A DNA stretch of 64,000 nucleotides from Lachnospiraceae bacterium (GTDB lineage: Bacteria > Bacillota > Clostridia > Lachnospirales > Lachnospiraceae), in assembly GCA_016283575.1 (NCBI GenBank), contig JAEEND010000018.1:223264-287263 (forward strand). The letters run 5' to 3'. Made by a program: the position numbers and the translations under genes. Position 1 is the stretch's first letter. Each line of letters begins with the position of its first letter. Shown piece by piece: positions 27,586 through 36,924 of the stretch. The notes below the pieces were generated by a model. The model had not been told where the DNA came from. It ran no database searches and saw nothing but the letters and a program-made list of their open reading frames with translations.

Positions 27586-28515
27586 TTAAAGCATCATATC
27601 ATCGAAGAAAGCATCCTTCCCCGAAGGTGCTTCCGCTTCGATCAAAAAGGCACGGGCTTCGAAAAGCTCTTCGCCCAGATCCTTTATCATGGCATTGACC
27701 AAGTCCCTGTCGGGCTTTATCAGATCCATGTATAATTTAAAATACTCAAGCTTGTCAAAAAAGATTTCTTTTAAAGATAGCCAGGCTGCAGGGTTCTTTT
27801 CGCCGAAGGCTCTGTTACTTATGTAAACCACTAGCTTATCCCGGGTTTCGTTTTTTAAATAATCATCATTCATCAATCGTAAAAAGCATAAGTAGCATTT
27901 ATTCTTCGCTACACTCATGATGTAACTCATATCCTCACCGGACATTTCGCCATCTATGGAACCGATCTCATCGTAGGAAATATCCTCTTCGCCGCATAAT
28001 GCTCTGTCTGAATAGCCTTCAAAATCACTTTGAGACAGGAAGTTTAAAAGAGCAAGGTCGTACCTGTGACACCAGCCTTCGGAACCAATGTCGCTGTCCT
28101 TTAATAAAAAGCCGCCGTTAAAGCGGTTTACGCAGCTTCCCAAAAGATAAGATATTCCCTGTTCCATCTTTCCGATCTTTATTGCCTGCATACGTTCGCA
28201 CCCTTCAAAAACAGCGCGTCCGAAAGTAAGGTTTTCATCGGAATTATCAAAATAAAGTCTCTTTAGATGTGTGCACTGAGAAAAAGCCCAGTCTCCCACA
28301 AATGATACGGGTGCCTCGATATGAAGCTCCTTAAGGTTCTTTTTACCTAAGAAAGCTTTTTTCTCGATTTTATCAATGGTGAAGGTTTTATCGTCCACCG
28401 TCACTGCTTCGGGAATGGTGAGATTTACACTGTCACCTTTTGCTTCTTTCACGGTAAGGGTATGCCCATCAGCTTCACACATGAGTTCCATTCCCGAAAG
28501 TTTAATACTTATCAT
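27586..28515 (-). CDS. Leucine-rich-repeat (BspA-like) protein
   Basis: 309 residues, no signal peptide. The N-terminal half has BspA/LRR_5-type repeats (VDDKTFTIDKIEKKAFLGKKNLKELHIEAP, FVGDWAFSQCTHLKRLYFD, TFGRAVFEGCERMQAIKIG). The C-terminal half is helical without a recognised domain. It is the last gene of an operon with a MoxR-type ATPase and a VWA protein, 27 bases after the ATPase gene. It probably acts inside the cell as a binding partner of that pair. The ribosome site is weak. Confidence 0.75.
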   Translation of the reverse strand: MISIKLSGMELMCEADGHTLTVKEAKGDSVNLTIPEAVTVDDKTFTIDKIEKKAFLGKKNLKELHIEAPVSFVGDWAFSQCTHLKRLYFDNSDENLTFGRAVFEGCERMQAIKIGKMEQGISYLLGSCVNRFNGGFLLKDSDIGSEGWCHRYDLALLNFLSQSDFEGYSDRALCGEEDISYDEIGSIDGEMSGEDMSYIMSVAKNKCYLCFLRLMNDDYLKNETRDKLVVYISNRAFGEKNPAAWLSLKEIFFDKLEYFKLYMDLIKPDRDLVNAMIKDLGEELFEARAFLIEAEAPSGKDAFFDDMML

Positions 28516-28542
28516 TAATATGACTTCGCTTTCTTTTTATGT

Positions 28543-30000
28543 TTATAAAATACCCAGGATTTCCTGCCTTAGGTCGCTTCTTCGTTCTTTTACATTTAAT
28601 AATTTATTATATTTATCATAGGCTTCCGAACCGAAGGTATTTATGAAGGTGGCTGTGTCATTGTTTAATGTAAGTTCGGTAACTGAAACCAGCATCTCAT
28701 TGGATTCTTCTCCAAAGGCTTTATCTATAAATAAAAGCATGTTGTCGATTCGGCCCTGCTCCGCCGCAGTCTCCTTCTTAAGGATCTGAACCTTTGAATT
28801 GTACTCGAGTTTCACATCATTGCACTTCTGCAGGTCTTCATATATAGCTATGATCCGCTTCTGCTTCTTCTTTTCCGCACTGTTAAGAGCGCCTGCTTTT
28901 TCGCGCTTTTTAATAAGCTCACGACGGGCATCGATATACTTTACGATGGATTCCTGCCTGTTTTCGGCTTCCAATATGATCTTAACGGAAGGAAGTATCT
29001 CTTTTAAGGCTTCCGTTCCCTGCATGATCTCGGAAACATCTTCTTTTACCCGATCGAGTAAAATGCCCACCAAAGCGATGCGTTCATCCATTTTAGCTTC
29101 TTTTGCACGGGCAAATGCCTTTTCCGAAGGATTGCCCTTAAAGATATCGTTGATCTTATAATCCTTTTTGTATTTGTTATAAAGGTCATAATATGCCGCA
29201 AATTCGCGAACGATTTCGTCGCTTCTTAAGTACTGGGATATCAGACTTTCCGTAACTTTAAGTCCATCCTCTTCGTACATGCCGATTATTTCGGATAAAT
29301 CCTCCCAGCCTCGGGCCGTTACATAGGATTTACCTGTTACTGTAGTCTCCATATGGTAAAAGAATTTCTTCTTGGAATCAAGGAAGCTTACAATGGCGGG
29401 ATGTATGCGCTTTTCAACGGCATATTCTCTCCATGCTTTGTAATCAGCTTCCACGGATAATACCTTTAATCTGTCGAGAGTGACCACATCGAATTCCCTT
29501 ACGGAACGGTTATATTCCGTGGGATTGCCGGCAGTTACGATAACCCAGCCGTCAGGCACTCTGTGGCGGCCAAAGACCTTAAACTGCAAAAACTGTAGCA
29601 TGGAAGGGTAAAGTGTTTCGGAAACACAGTTTATTTCATCTAAAAATAAAATGCCTTCTTTTACGCCGCTTTCCGCCATAGTATCATAGACGGATGCAAT
29701 GATCTCACTCATGGTATATTCGGAAACACTTACCTTTTCGCCGCCGTAGTCCTTTTCCGAAATAAAGGGAAGGCCGATGGCGGACTGACGGGTGTGATGG
29801 GTCATTGAATAACTTACCAAAGCTATGTTAAGTTCCTCGGCGATTTGCTCCATAATGGCAGTCTTACCGATACCCGGTGCTCCCAGCAAAAATATGGGGC
29901 GCTGCCTCTCAACGGGAATTCTGTAATCTCCGAATTCATCTTTTTTCAGATAGATGGATACCGTATCCTTTATATATTCTTTTGCTTCTCTAATGTTCAT
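28543..30000 (-). CDS. MoxR-type AAA+ ATPase
   Basis: 485 residues. Walker A GAPGIGKT at residues 40-47, Walker B GILFLDEINC at 116-125, sensor region VIVTAGNPTEYN and an arginine-rich second half with coiled coil (about 340-440). MoxR-type ATPases work with VWA proteins to remodel or activate target complexes. The upstream VWA gene overlaps this one by 11 bases, so they are translationally coupled. GAGGAAG precedes the ATG. Confidence 0.88.
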   Translation of the reverse strand: MNIREAKEYIKDTVSIYLKKDEFGDYRIPVERQRPIFLLGAPGIGKTAIMEQIAEELNIALVSYSMTHHTRQSAIGLPFISEKDYGGEKVSVSEYTMSEIIASVYDTMAESGVKEGILFLDEINCVSETLYPSMLQFLQFKVFGRHRVPDGWVIVTAGNPTEYNRSVREFDVVTLDRLKVLSVEADYKAWREYAVEKRIHPAIVSFLDSKKKFFYHMETTVTGKSYVTARGWEDLSEIIGMYEEDGLKVTESLISQYLRSDEIVREFAAYYDLYNKYKKDYKINDIFKGNPSEKAFARAKEAKMDERIALVGILLDRVKEDVSEIMQGTEALKEILPSVKIILEAENRQESIVKYIDARRELIKKREKAGALNSAEKKKQKRIIAIYEDLQKCNDVKLEYNSKVQILKKETAAEQGRIDNMLLFIDKAFGEESNEMLVSVTELTLNNDTATFINTFGSEAYDKYNKLLNVKERRSDLRQEILGIL

Positions 30001-31288
30001 AGTTTTCTTCCTCCAATACGGCTTTTATGGCCCAGGTGGGAACATGGGGCCTGTGCTCCGATTCTCCCAAAAATGCAAAGATCACATCGTAATCCGGTGC
30101 TTTTTCGGGATATATTCCGAATCCGTCGGTAAAGTAAATAAGTCCCTTAAGATTCTCAAATTCTTTATTTTTAATAAGATCATCAACATAATCGAAGGCC
30201 GGTCTGAAGTCTGTGGCGCCAAAACCCGTAAGCTTTATCTCAGATGTGAGCCGTTTGAACTCTTCTAAAGAAGTTATCTTGTAATCTCTCTGTACCTCTC
30301 TGTCGCACTCTACGATATGTACATTCACTTTATTGAAAAAAGAACCTTCCTCCGTAAGAATGTCATATGTCTTTTTAAGGAAGTTCTTCACCACCTCTCC
30401 CCTGCAGGAAGCGGAAGTATCAAGGACTATGACAAATTCCTTTACCTTCTTTATTTCAGCATATTCCAGGGGTTCGATCAACGGAAGATTCCCGTATTTA
30501 CTGAGACCATATGTATAATATATATAGTCAAATTCATCGGGATTTACGGTGATTTCCTCTCCCTGAACGGAAAAGCGTCTTAACATATCATCAAAGTTAT
30601 AACGCTTTCTTGTGGACTCACCGAGATTTTCTTTTAAGCTTTCCGGAGTGCTCCCCGCCTTCGAAAAGGATTCAAGCTCCGCCTTAACGCGTTCCGAGAT
30701 CTTCTTCCAATCTTCTTCGGTGATCATCATGTCAGGCTCTTCTTTTATATTGACTCGCTTTCTGTGCCTGTCCATGGTGAAAAGCTGTTTATAAAGGATT
30801 TCCGAATCCTGCGACAGGCCGCCCACGGCAAATTCCCGATAGAGTTTTTCCGCGGTGATCTTCGGAACCCATTTTTTTAGCTTGGATATAACAGTGCGTT
30901 CTTCATCATCTTTAGTCATGTGAGAAGCCTGAATATCCATATCTAAGATTATATTTTCAACAGCTATATCCGTAGCAAGATTCCAGTAATTCTCGTTGGT
31001 CTTGTCGAATCTGAAGCTGTGCATGAATATCCCATGAAAAAGAACGTGAAGTAAAAGCCTTGTAGCTATATTGGGTTCATCTTTGTATTCATTTAACAGC
31101 TTTATGGGATCGTAATATAAGAATTCCCCATTGGTCTCATAGCATAAACTACCCGGCATCGATTTTAATTTAAGCTTATTTAAGGCAGCATCAAAAAACC
31201 TGTAGCGCACGGTAATGGTATCTCGCGCCAGGTTTAATATTTTCTCCGCATATTCAGTAAAAAGCTCAAGTTCATTTTCTTCTGCCAT
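29990..31288 (-). CDS. DUF2201-type protein: metallopeptidase-like plus VWA domain
   Basis: 432 residues. The N-terminal half resembles the putative metallopeptidase domain of DUF2201 proteins, but at the zinc motif it reads HVLFHGIFMH (about residues 79-90): the Glu of HExxH is Val. The C-terminal half is VWA-like with a MIDAS start FVIVLDTSAS. Partner of the MoxR ATPase. No ribosome site is visible before the ATG at 31288, and the pepF terminator lies only 16 bases upstream, so how it is expressed is unclear. Confidence 0.8.
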   Translation of the reverse strand: MAEENELELFTEYAEKILNLARDTITVRYRFFDAALNKLKLKSMPGSLCYETNGEFLYYDPIKLLNEYKDEPNIATRLLLHVLFHGIFMHSFRFDKTNENYWNLATDIAVENIILDMDIQASHMTKDDEERTVISKLKKWVPKITAEKLYREFAVGGLSQDSEILYKQLFTMDRHRKRVNIKEEPDMMITEEDWKKISERVKAELESFSKAGSTPESLKENLGESTRKRYNFDDMLRRFSVQGEEITVNPDEFDYIYYTYGLSKYGNLPLIEPLEYAEIKKVKEFVIVLDTSASCRGEVVKNFLKKTYDILTEEGSFFNKVNVHIVECDREVQRDYKITSLEEFKRLTSEIKLTGFGATDFRPAFDYVDDLIKNKEFENLKGLIYFTDGFGIYPEKAPDYDVIFAFLGESEHRPHVPTWAIKAVLEEENYEH

Positions 31289-31303
31289 AGATTAAGTGTA
31301 ACA

Positions 31304-31332
31304 TAAAAGGGTAACCTTTCGATTACCCTTTT
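31304..31332 (-). terminator. pepF terminator
   Basis: AAAAGGGTAA(C) / TTACCCTTTT stem with a short loop, about 40 bases after the pepF stop. Confidence 0.8.
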
Positions 31333-31370
31333 AAAACAGATTCAAAATTTTATGTAAGATCATTTATGCT

Positions 31371-33164
31371 TTATACAAGCTTCTCGATATTATCAAGAAC
31401 TTCATTCATTACATCAAGTGCTTCCTGGATGGGAGCTTCGGATTCAAGATCGATTCCCATGTCACGAAGTAAATCCACAGGGGGCTTTGTGCAGCCTGAT
31501 GATAAGAACTTCTTGTATCTGTCAACAACTTCGCCGCCCTTTAAGATTTCATGAGCAATGGCAACTGCAGCGGAAAAGCTGGTTGCGTACTGATATACGT
31601 AGAAGTTGTAATAGAAGTGAGGAATACGTGCCCATTCGTATTTGATAAGATCGTCGCTTATCATATCGGGTCCGTAATACTTCTTGTTGATCTCAAGATA
31701 AAGATCGCTTAAATTGTCAGCATTAAGGCTTTCTCCGGCCTCAACCATTTCATTGGTCTTAAGCTCGAATTCAGCGAACTGAGTCTGTCTGAAAAGTGTA
31801 CCCTTGAACATATCAAGATAATGATTTAATAAATATGCCTTCATCTTGACATCATCGGTATTCTTAAGAAGGTATTCAAGCAAAAGAACTTCATTACATG
31901 TGGAAGCAACTTCTGCCACGAAGATCTTGTACTGGGAATAGATGAAGGGCTGATTCTTATTGGATAAATAGGAATGGATGGAGTGACCCATTTCGTGGAT
32001 AAGTGTAAATACATTATCAAGGGAACCGTTAAAGTTCATGAGCACGAAGGGGTGGCATCCGTAGGCACCTGCTGAGTAAGCACCGCCGCGCTTGCCCTGG
32101 TTTTCATATTTGTCGATCCATCTGTTGTCAAAGCCTTCTTTTATCATGGCTACATAATCTTCACCCATAGGTTCAAGAGCCTTTAAGCAGATATCCATTG
32201 CTTCTTCGAAGGTGTAGGTACGTGCAACATCACCGATAATGGGTGTGTATACGTCATACATATGAAGCTCGGGAAGATTTAAAAGCTTCTTACGAAGACG
32301 AACATAGCGGTGAAGCTTGTCTACGTTCTTATTTACGGTATTTATAAGATTATGATATACAACTGTGGGTACTTCGTTGTTGCTTACGGAACGCTCAAGG
32401 TTTGAATTATATTTTCTTACCTTGCTGTAGAAGCACTGCTGCTTAACCTGACCGTTATATAAAGATGCATAGGTATTAATGAACTGCTTGTAGGTTTCAT
32501 AGTACTTGGTAAATGCATCTTCTCTTACTCTTCTGTCAGCACTTTCAAGGAAGGGAATGAATCTTCCCGTGGTAATTCTCACGTCTTCGCCGTTCTCATC
32601 CTTGATTTCAGGATAGATCATGTTGGCATTGTCTAAGATTCCGTAAGTATCTTCAGCTGTGGCAGCCATTTCCATGGTCATTGCCATAAGCTTTTCCATC
32701 TCAGCGGATAATGTGTGAGGTCTCTTCTTTGCAAGCATTTCCAGCTGTCTTCTATAAAGTTCAAGACCCTTTTCTTCTTTTATGAAATTTTCGGTTGCTT
32801 CATCGGATAAAGCAAGGATTTCAGGCTCTATGAAAGCAAGCTTTGCACCGGTTTCGGAATATAAAGAAAATACCTTGGCTACCATGCTCTGGTGCTCTGT
32901 ATTTGCCGTATCCTGGTCACTTAAACGTGATGCATAGCTGTATGCATAATCAAGCTTTTCTTCAAGTGAAGCCTGTTTTTCAAGGACATTTAAAAGTGTC
33001 TTTGCGCTGTCGCATACATGTCCCTCTGTTTTTGCAAGTTCCTCTGCAATGTTTTTTGCGCATTCAAGGTCTTTTTCCCAGTCAGCCTTGGTCTTATATA
33101 AATCTTCAACTGCCCAGGTATCTTCTACCTTTACTTCGCTTCTTTTAATTAATTCTTTAGCCAT
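31371..33164 (-). CDS. pepF: Oligoendopeptidase F (M3 family)
   Basis: 597 residues, a normal length for PepF. Zinc motif HEMGH near residue 390 within FTLIHEMGHSIHSYLS, followed by the third ligand region FVAEVASTCNEVLLLEYLL. It cuts short peptides in the cytoplasm as part of peptide use and recycling. GGGAG precedes the ATG. It stands between terminators as a single gene. Confidence 0.96.
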   Translation of the reverse strand: MAKELIKRSEVKVEDTWAVEDLYKTKADWEKDLECAKNIAEELAKTEGHVCDSAKTLLNVLEKQASLEEKLDYAYSYASRLSDQDTANTEHQSMVAKVFSLYSETGAKLAFIEPEILALSDEATENFIKEEKGLELYRRQLEMLAKKRPHTLSAEMEKLMAMTMEMAATAEDTYGILDNANMIYPEIKDENGEDVRITTGRFIPFLESADRRVREDAFTKYYETYKQFINTYASLYNGQVKQQCFYSKVRKYNSNLERSVSNNEVPTVVYHNLINTVNKNVDKLHRYVRLRKKLLNLPELHMYDVYTPIIGDVARTYTFEEAMDICLKALEPMGEDYVAMIKEGFDNRWIDKYENQGKRGGAYSAGAYGCHPFVLMNFNGSLDNVFTLIHEMGHSIHSYLSNKNQPFIYSQYKIFVAEVASTCNEVLLLEYLLKNTDDVKMKAYLLNHYLDMFKGTLFRQTQFAEFELKTNEMVEAGESLNADNLSDLYLEINKKYYGPDMISDDLIKYEWARIPHFYYNFYVYQYATSFSAAVAIAHEILKGGEVVDRYKKFLSSGCTKPPVDLLRDMGIDLESEAPIQEALDVMNEVLDNIEKLV

Positions 33165-33218
33165 TTTTATTGTCTCCCAAAAAATTTATTACGCCGATTA
33201 GGATTATAACACAATAAA

Positions 33219-33245
33219 TAAAGCGATGGAACAAATTCCATCGCT
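33219..33245 (-). terminator. Hairpin between OFA transporter and pepF
   Basis: AAAGCGATGGA / TCCATCGCTTT, short loop. A second stem (GAAAAATAAAAACC / GGTTTTTATTTTTC, 33266-33296) includes the transporter's stop codon. Confidence 0.75.
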
Positions 33246-33288
33246 TTATGCGTTTCATTATCGGGCGAAAAATAAAAACCGCTGGTTT

Positions 33289-34587
33289 TTATTTTTCATG
33301 GTTGTTGAGCTTGGGAACCATAACGCAGCTGATGATCAAAGCTACAACGTAAAGTGCACAGGTAACATAGAGAACTGTCTGGTAACCTACGGGGTTAACT
33401 GCTTCGGAGGGGGTTCCGAAGTGATTAACGATATATGTTGCCATCTGGTTACCGGTAAGACCTGCAATAGCCCATGCGGATAAGCACATACCATGTACGG
33501 AAGAAATCTTCTTCATGCCGAAATGATCGGATAAAAGTGTAGGAACATTAGAGAAACCGCCGCCGTATCCTGCATTGACCATAATAAGAAGAGCAATACA
33601 GATAATTCCGAGAGCGGGAACCGCAGCACCCTTTACGATACCGTTTGTGAAGATAACACAAGCGGAGAAACCGATGGAAAGGATGAAGATCAATTTGTAA
33701 ATTGTATTACGGTCCTTAAGCTTATCAGCCCAAGCGGAGAAGCCGAGACGACCTGCCGCATTGGCAATCGCTGTTACAGTACCGAGAGCTGCAGCTACAC
33801 CGGCTGTAAGACCGATGGTGGTGAAGATCTGCTTTTCCTGAGAGATAAGTGCAAGACCACAGGTAATGTTGATATAGAACATAAGCCAGATTCCGATGAA
33901 GGTCTTGTTAGAGAAAGAAGTCTTGAAGTTAGAACCAAGTGTCCGGAAGAATTCCTTCAAACCGCCTTCGGAATGCTGTTCAACCCAATCGGAGGGCTTC
34001 TTTAAAAGAAGATGTCCTACGAACATCATTACGAAATATACAGCACCCATAATGAAGAACATGGGAGCGGGATTGTTGTCAAATTTATTGAGGATGAACT
34101 GCATGATAGGTGTAGCAAGAGCTTTTGCCGCACCGAAACCTGCAACTGCAAGACCTGTTGCAAGACCCTTCTTATCCTTGAACCAAAGCATAAGAGTCTT
34201 TACAGGGGAAAGGTATCCTGTACCAAGACCGATACCCATGATGCATCCATAGAATAAGAAAATGAGGGGAAGAGATTTAAGTAAGATCGCTGCACCTGTT
34301 CCGATCATACCTATGGTAAAGCAGATTGTTGCAATAAGTGATGACTTGTGAATATTCTTTTCTACAACATCTCCAAGGAATGCAGCTGACATGCCGAGGA
34401 AGAAAATTGCAAGTGAGAATGCCCAGCCTACCGCACTCTTTGAAGCGCCGATGTAGTTGGAAATTTCTCCGCTGAATGTTGACCAGCAATAAACTGTACC
34501 GATACTCATGTGTAAGAGTAATGCGGGAATGGCTCCGCGAATCCACTTGTTTTCGCCTAAGCCTTTGGATTTAACATTTTCTGACAT
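33289..34587 (-). CDS. OFA-family MFS transporter (oxalate/formate antiporter-like)
   Basis: 432 residues, 12 membrane helices. The N-terminal text IRGAIPALLLHMSIGTVYCWSTFSGEISNY and the loop GIGLGTGYLSPVKTLMLWFKDKKGLATGLAVAGFGAAKA are typical of the OFA family. The family includes oxalate/formate exchangers and other carboxylate carriers; the substrate is not determined. GAAGG precedes the ATG, and a consensus promoter lies at 34643-34671. Confidence 0.92.
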   Translation of the reverse strand: MSENVKSKGLGENKWIRGAIPALLLHMSIGTVYCWSTFSGEISNYIGASKSAVGWAFSLAIFFLGMSAAFLGDVVEKNIHKSSLIATICFTIGMIGTGAAILLKSLPLIFLFYGCIMGIGLGTGYLSPVKTLMLWFKDKKGLATGLAVAGFGAAKALATPIMQFILNKFDNNPAPMFFIMGAVYFVMMFVGHLLLKKPSDWVEQHSEGGLKEFFRTLGSNFKTSFSNKTFIGIWLMFYINITCGLALISQEKQIFTTIGLTAGVAAALGTVTAIANAAGRLGFSAWADKLKDRNTIYKLIFILSIGFSACVIFTNGIVKGAAVPALGIICIALLIMVNAGYGGGFSNVPTLLSDHFGMKKISSVHGMCLSAWAIAGLTGNQMATYIVNHFGTPSEAVNPVGYQTVLYVTCALYVVALIISCVMVPKLNNHEK

Positions 34588-34642
34588 AATAATTACCTTC
34601 TGTTATAAATTTAGTGTTGTTATTAATAATTATACCTTGGCT

Positions 34643-34671
34643 ATTATAATTTTTTTTACTGCCTTTTTCAA
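34643..34671 (-). promoter_or_regulatory. Promoter of the OFA transporter
   Basis: Minus strand: TTGAAA (34666-34671), 17-base A-rich spacer, perfect TATAAT (34643-34648). Confidence 0.8.
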
Positions 34672-34680
34672 GTATATCCG

Positions 34681-35430
34681 TCAAGAATTAATCAATATAC
34701 AGTCATATCTCACGGCTTTTCCGGGATAGGAAAAATCAGGAACGCGTCCCGCAAGATCAGGACCCTTGGCAGGTCGTTTTATTACTATTCTTTTGCCTGC
34801 TCCTTTAAGCGCTGCAGCCATTAAACCTTCTTCATCATCGCAGGGGCTTTCAAGCTTCTGAAGTAATTGAAACTTTTTCTTTATGAGTCCCGATTTCTTT
34901 CTTTCGGGAAACATAGGATCCAAAAGAACCACCCCGGGCTTTTCCGTAAGCATGGAGAGCGCTTCGGTGCTGTCACCGGAATAAATATGCATTCGAGACA
35001 GAATGGCGCCGATTTTAGGATCCTTACGCCCTCTCTCCCATGAGTTAAGTAAAAGCTCATAGATCACAGGGTCTTTTTCATAGAGAATCACATTAAATCC
35101 GGCCGCCGCAAGGATGAAGCTGTCTTCGCCAAGTCCCGCCGTTGCATCAAATACGGTCGTATTATTATCTCCCTTTATTTTACAGGCTTTAACAAGTACT
35201 TCCGTGTTTAATCTTCCGGGCTTCACCCTATCACTGAGGTCAGTAAAATCAGGAACAAGCTCCATGCCGCCACCCTGCAAAAAAACCTTGCCCTCGCCGA
35301 AACAAAGCTTAAAGCTTTCTTTTTCCCGGGGGATATCTCTCACAAGGGGAATATTAAGATTTGATGCAAGCTTCCCGGCACGTTCATTTAAATTTTCATC
35401 ATAAAGATAAATACTGAGAGTTTCAGTCAT
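34681..35430 (-). CDS. rsmJ: 16S rRNA m2G1516 methyltransferase RsmJ-like
   Basis: 249 residues. SAM-binding motif FDATAGLGEDSFILAAAG, catalytic-type motif VVLLDPMFPERKKSGLIKKKFQLLQKL and VIKRPAKGP, all as in RsmJ (YhiQ). It would methylate the 2-amino group of a 16S rRNA guanosine. The start overlaps the end of the acetyltransferase gene by 8 bases, so the pair is coupled. Confidence 0.87.
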   Translation of the reverse strand: MTETLSIYLYDENLNERAGKLASNLNIPLVRDIPREKESFKLCFGEGKVFLQGGGMELVPDFTDLSDRVKPGRLNTEVLVKACKIKGDNNTTVFDATAGLGEDSFILAAAGFNVILYEKDPVIYELLLNSWERGRKDPKIGAILSRMHIYSGDSTEALSMLTEKPGVVLLDPMFPERKKSGLIKKKFQLLQKLESPCDDEEGLMAAALKGAGKRIVIKRPAKGPDLAGRVPDFSYPGKAVRYDCILINS

Positions 35431-35992
35431 CTATTGTCCAATCCCCGAATTTAACGGGTTCTACGGGTACTTTGTGCTTTCCTATAAACTTTTCCATCCA
35501 GATCATGTCATACCAGCGGTCAAATTTATAGCCGCAATTATGAAAAGTGCCTACAAGCTTAAAACCTTCTTTTTCATGAAAAAGAATACTTCCGTTTGTA
35601 AGATAGGGGTCCTTTTGAGTAACCGGACTTGAAATACAGGCATTTACATTGATAATGCCCATGGATTTTAAGGCTTTTTCGAGGGATGCGTAAAGAGCCC
35701 TTCCGATGCCCTTTCCATGTTCCGATTCTTTTACATAAATACTTGTTTCAACGGACCAGTCATAGGCCTTTCTTCCTTTAAAGCTTGAAGCGTAGGCATA
35801 GCCAAGGATTTCACCCTTTTCATCCACAGCCTTTATATATGGATACTTCTTAAGTATGTTAAGTATCCTTTCTCTGAATTCCGTCATTGAGGGCACCTCA
35901 TATTCAAAGGTCACCGCCGTTTTTTCTATGTAAGGCCTGTAGATTTTTAAGATCTCTTCGGTGTCGTTCACCGTAACTCTTTCGATTTTCAT
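35423..35992 (-). CDS. GNAT N-acetyltransferase, phosphinothricin-acetyltransferase-like
   Basis: 189 residues. The pattern EEILKIYRPYIEKTAVTFEYEVPSMTEFRERI, AYDWSVETSIYVKESEHGKGIGRALYASLEKAL and EKEGFKLVGTFHNCGYKFDRWYDMIWMEK is that of the PAT/MddA group, which acetylates phosphinothricin or methionine sulfone-like amino acids. HGKGIGRAL is the acetyl-CoA site. Coupled to rsmJ. Confidence 0.9.
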   Translation of the reverse strand: MKIERVTVNDTEEILKIYRPYIEKTAVTFEYEVPSMTEFRERILNILKKYPYIKAVDEKGEILGYAYASSFKGRKAYDWSVETSIYVKESEHGKGIGRALYASLEKALKSMGIINVNACISSPVTQKDPYLTNGSILFHEKEGFKLVGTFHNCGYKFDRWYDMIWMEKFIGKHKVPVEPVKFGDWTIDD

Positions 35993-36031
35993 GTTAGATT
36001 CTTCTTTTTGTTTTTATAGGCAAATAAACCG

Positions 36032-36532
36032 TTATGACCAACGGAAAATCTTCTTTACTCTTACGATTATCATGCCGGATATCAATCCAATGACAACACC
36101 GGAGAGAGTTCCGATGATAACCAAAAACGGAAGATAATATAAAATTGCCGATGTTTCCAGCACGAATATTGCCACAATGATCTGCCCCACATTATGGAAG
36201 ACTCCGCCGATAACGCTTACGCCGGTCTGGGATAATTTTCCCGTTCTTTTTACAATAAACATGGCAATAAAAGAAAGGGCTGCTCCTGCTGCGGAATACA
36301 TCATCATTGCCATGTTTCCGAAGGTAAGTCCCACAAGGAGCACCCTTATTATAGACAGTGTAAAAGCATCTCTTTCACCCAAAGTGTAAAGTGCAACCAC
36401 TACCACAAGATTCGCAAGTCCCACCTTGGCACCGGGAATGCCGATATTTATGGGCATCATGTATTCGATATACGAAAGCACAAAGGCTAAAGCAATGAGT
36501 AGGCCCAGGAAAGCCAACTTTTTACTCTTCAT
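36032..36532 (-). CDS. eetB: EetB-like Gx transporter family membrane protein
   Basis: 166 residues, five or six membrane helices. IEYMMPINIGIPGAKVGLANLVVVVALYTLG is the marker region of the Gx transporter / heptaprenyl-diphosphate-synthase-component-I family (COG4769). In Listeria the homologue EetB belongs to the flavin-based extracellular electron transfer locus. Here it lies 9 bases after eetA and 3 genes from the flavin lipoprotein, so the same role is inferred. AGGAG precedes the ATG. It is the last gene of the cluster on this strand. Confidence 0.85.
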   Translation of the reverse strand: MKSKKLAFLGLLIALAFVLSYIEYMMPINIGIPGAKVGLANLVVVVALYTLGERDAFTLSIIRVLLVGLTFGNMAMMMYSAAGAALSFIAMFIVKRTGKLSQTGVSVIGGVFHNVGQIIVAIFVLETSAILYYLPFLVIIGTLSGVVIGLISGMIIVRVKKIFRWS

Positions 36533-36541
36533 GTAACACTC

Positions 36542-36922
36542 CTATTGTCCCGCGAATCCGTCTATATCCGACTCTTCGCCGTTTATAATGCCAATTATCA
36601 CCTTGTTGGGAAGACATACGATCTCTTCTCCCGAATAATGAATATGCGCATGATTAACACATATCTTATCGCGGCATGAAGCCTCTGAAACAGAAACATA
36701 TCCGTCCTTTATCTCCAGGATGTTATAATTTCCGTCGGGCAAAAGAATCTTCTCCGTTCTGTCTTCGGAAATCGAGTATTCTCCATAGGCTTCCCCTGCA
36801 ACTGTTACCGTAACGCGCGCATTATCCCCTGTATTCATAATCTGATAGCGGCGATAGCCCACTAAAAAGGCTCCCGCCAGCAGTAATATTGATATTATCA
36901 ATATCATATCATTCTTTTTCAT
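36542..36922 (-). CDS. eetA: EetA-like NusG domain II protein
   Basis: 126 residues: one N-terminal membrane anchor (MILIISILLLAGAFLVG), then an external NusG_II domain (RVTVTVAGEAYGEYSISEDRTEKILLPDGNYNILEIKDGYVSVSEASCRDKICVNHAHIHYSGEEIVCLPNKVIIGI). Three cysteines (ASCRDKIC and VCLP) are typical of this group. EetA with EetB is required for flavin-based electron export in Listeria; the biochemical step is not known. It lies 2 bases after apbE. The ribosome site is weak, suggesting coupling. Confidence 0.87.
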   Translation of the reverse strand: MKKNDMILIISILLLAGAFLVGYRRYQIMNTGDNARVTVTVAGEAYGEYSISEDRTEKILLPDGNYNILEIKDGYVSVSEASCRDKICVNHAHIHYSGEEIVCLPNKVIIGIINGEESDIDGFAGQ

Positions 36923-36924
36923 AA

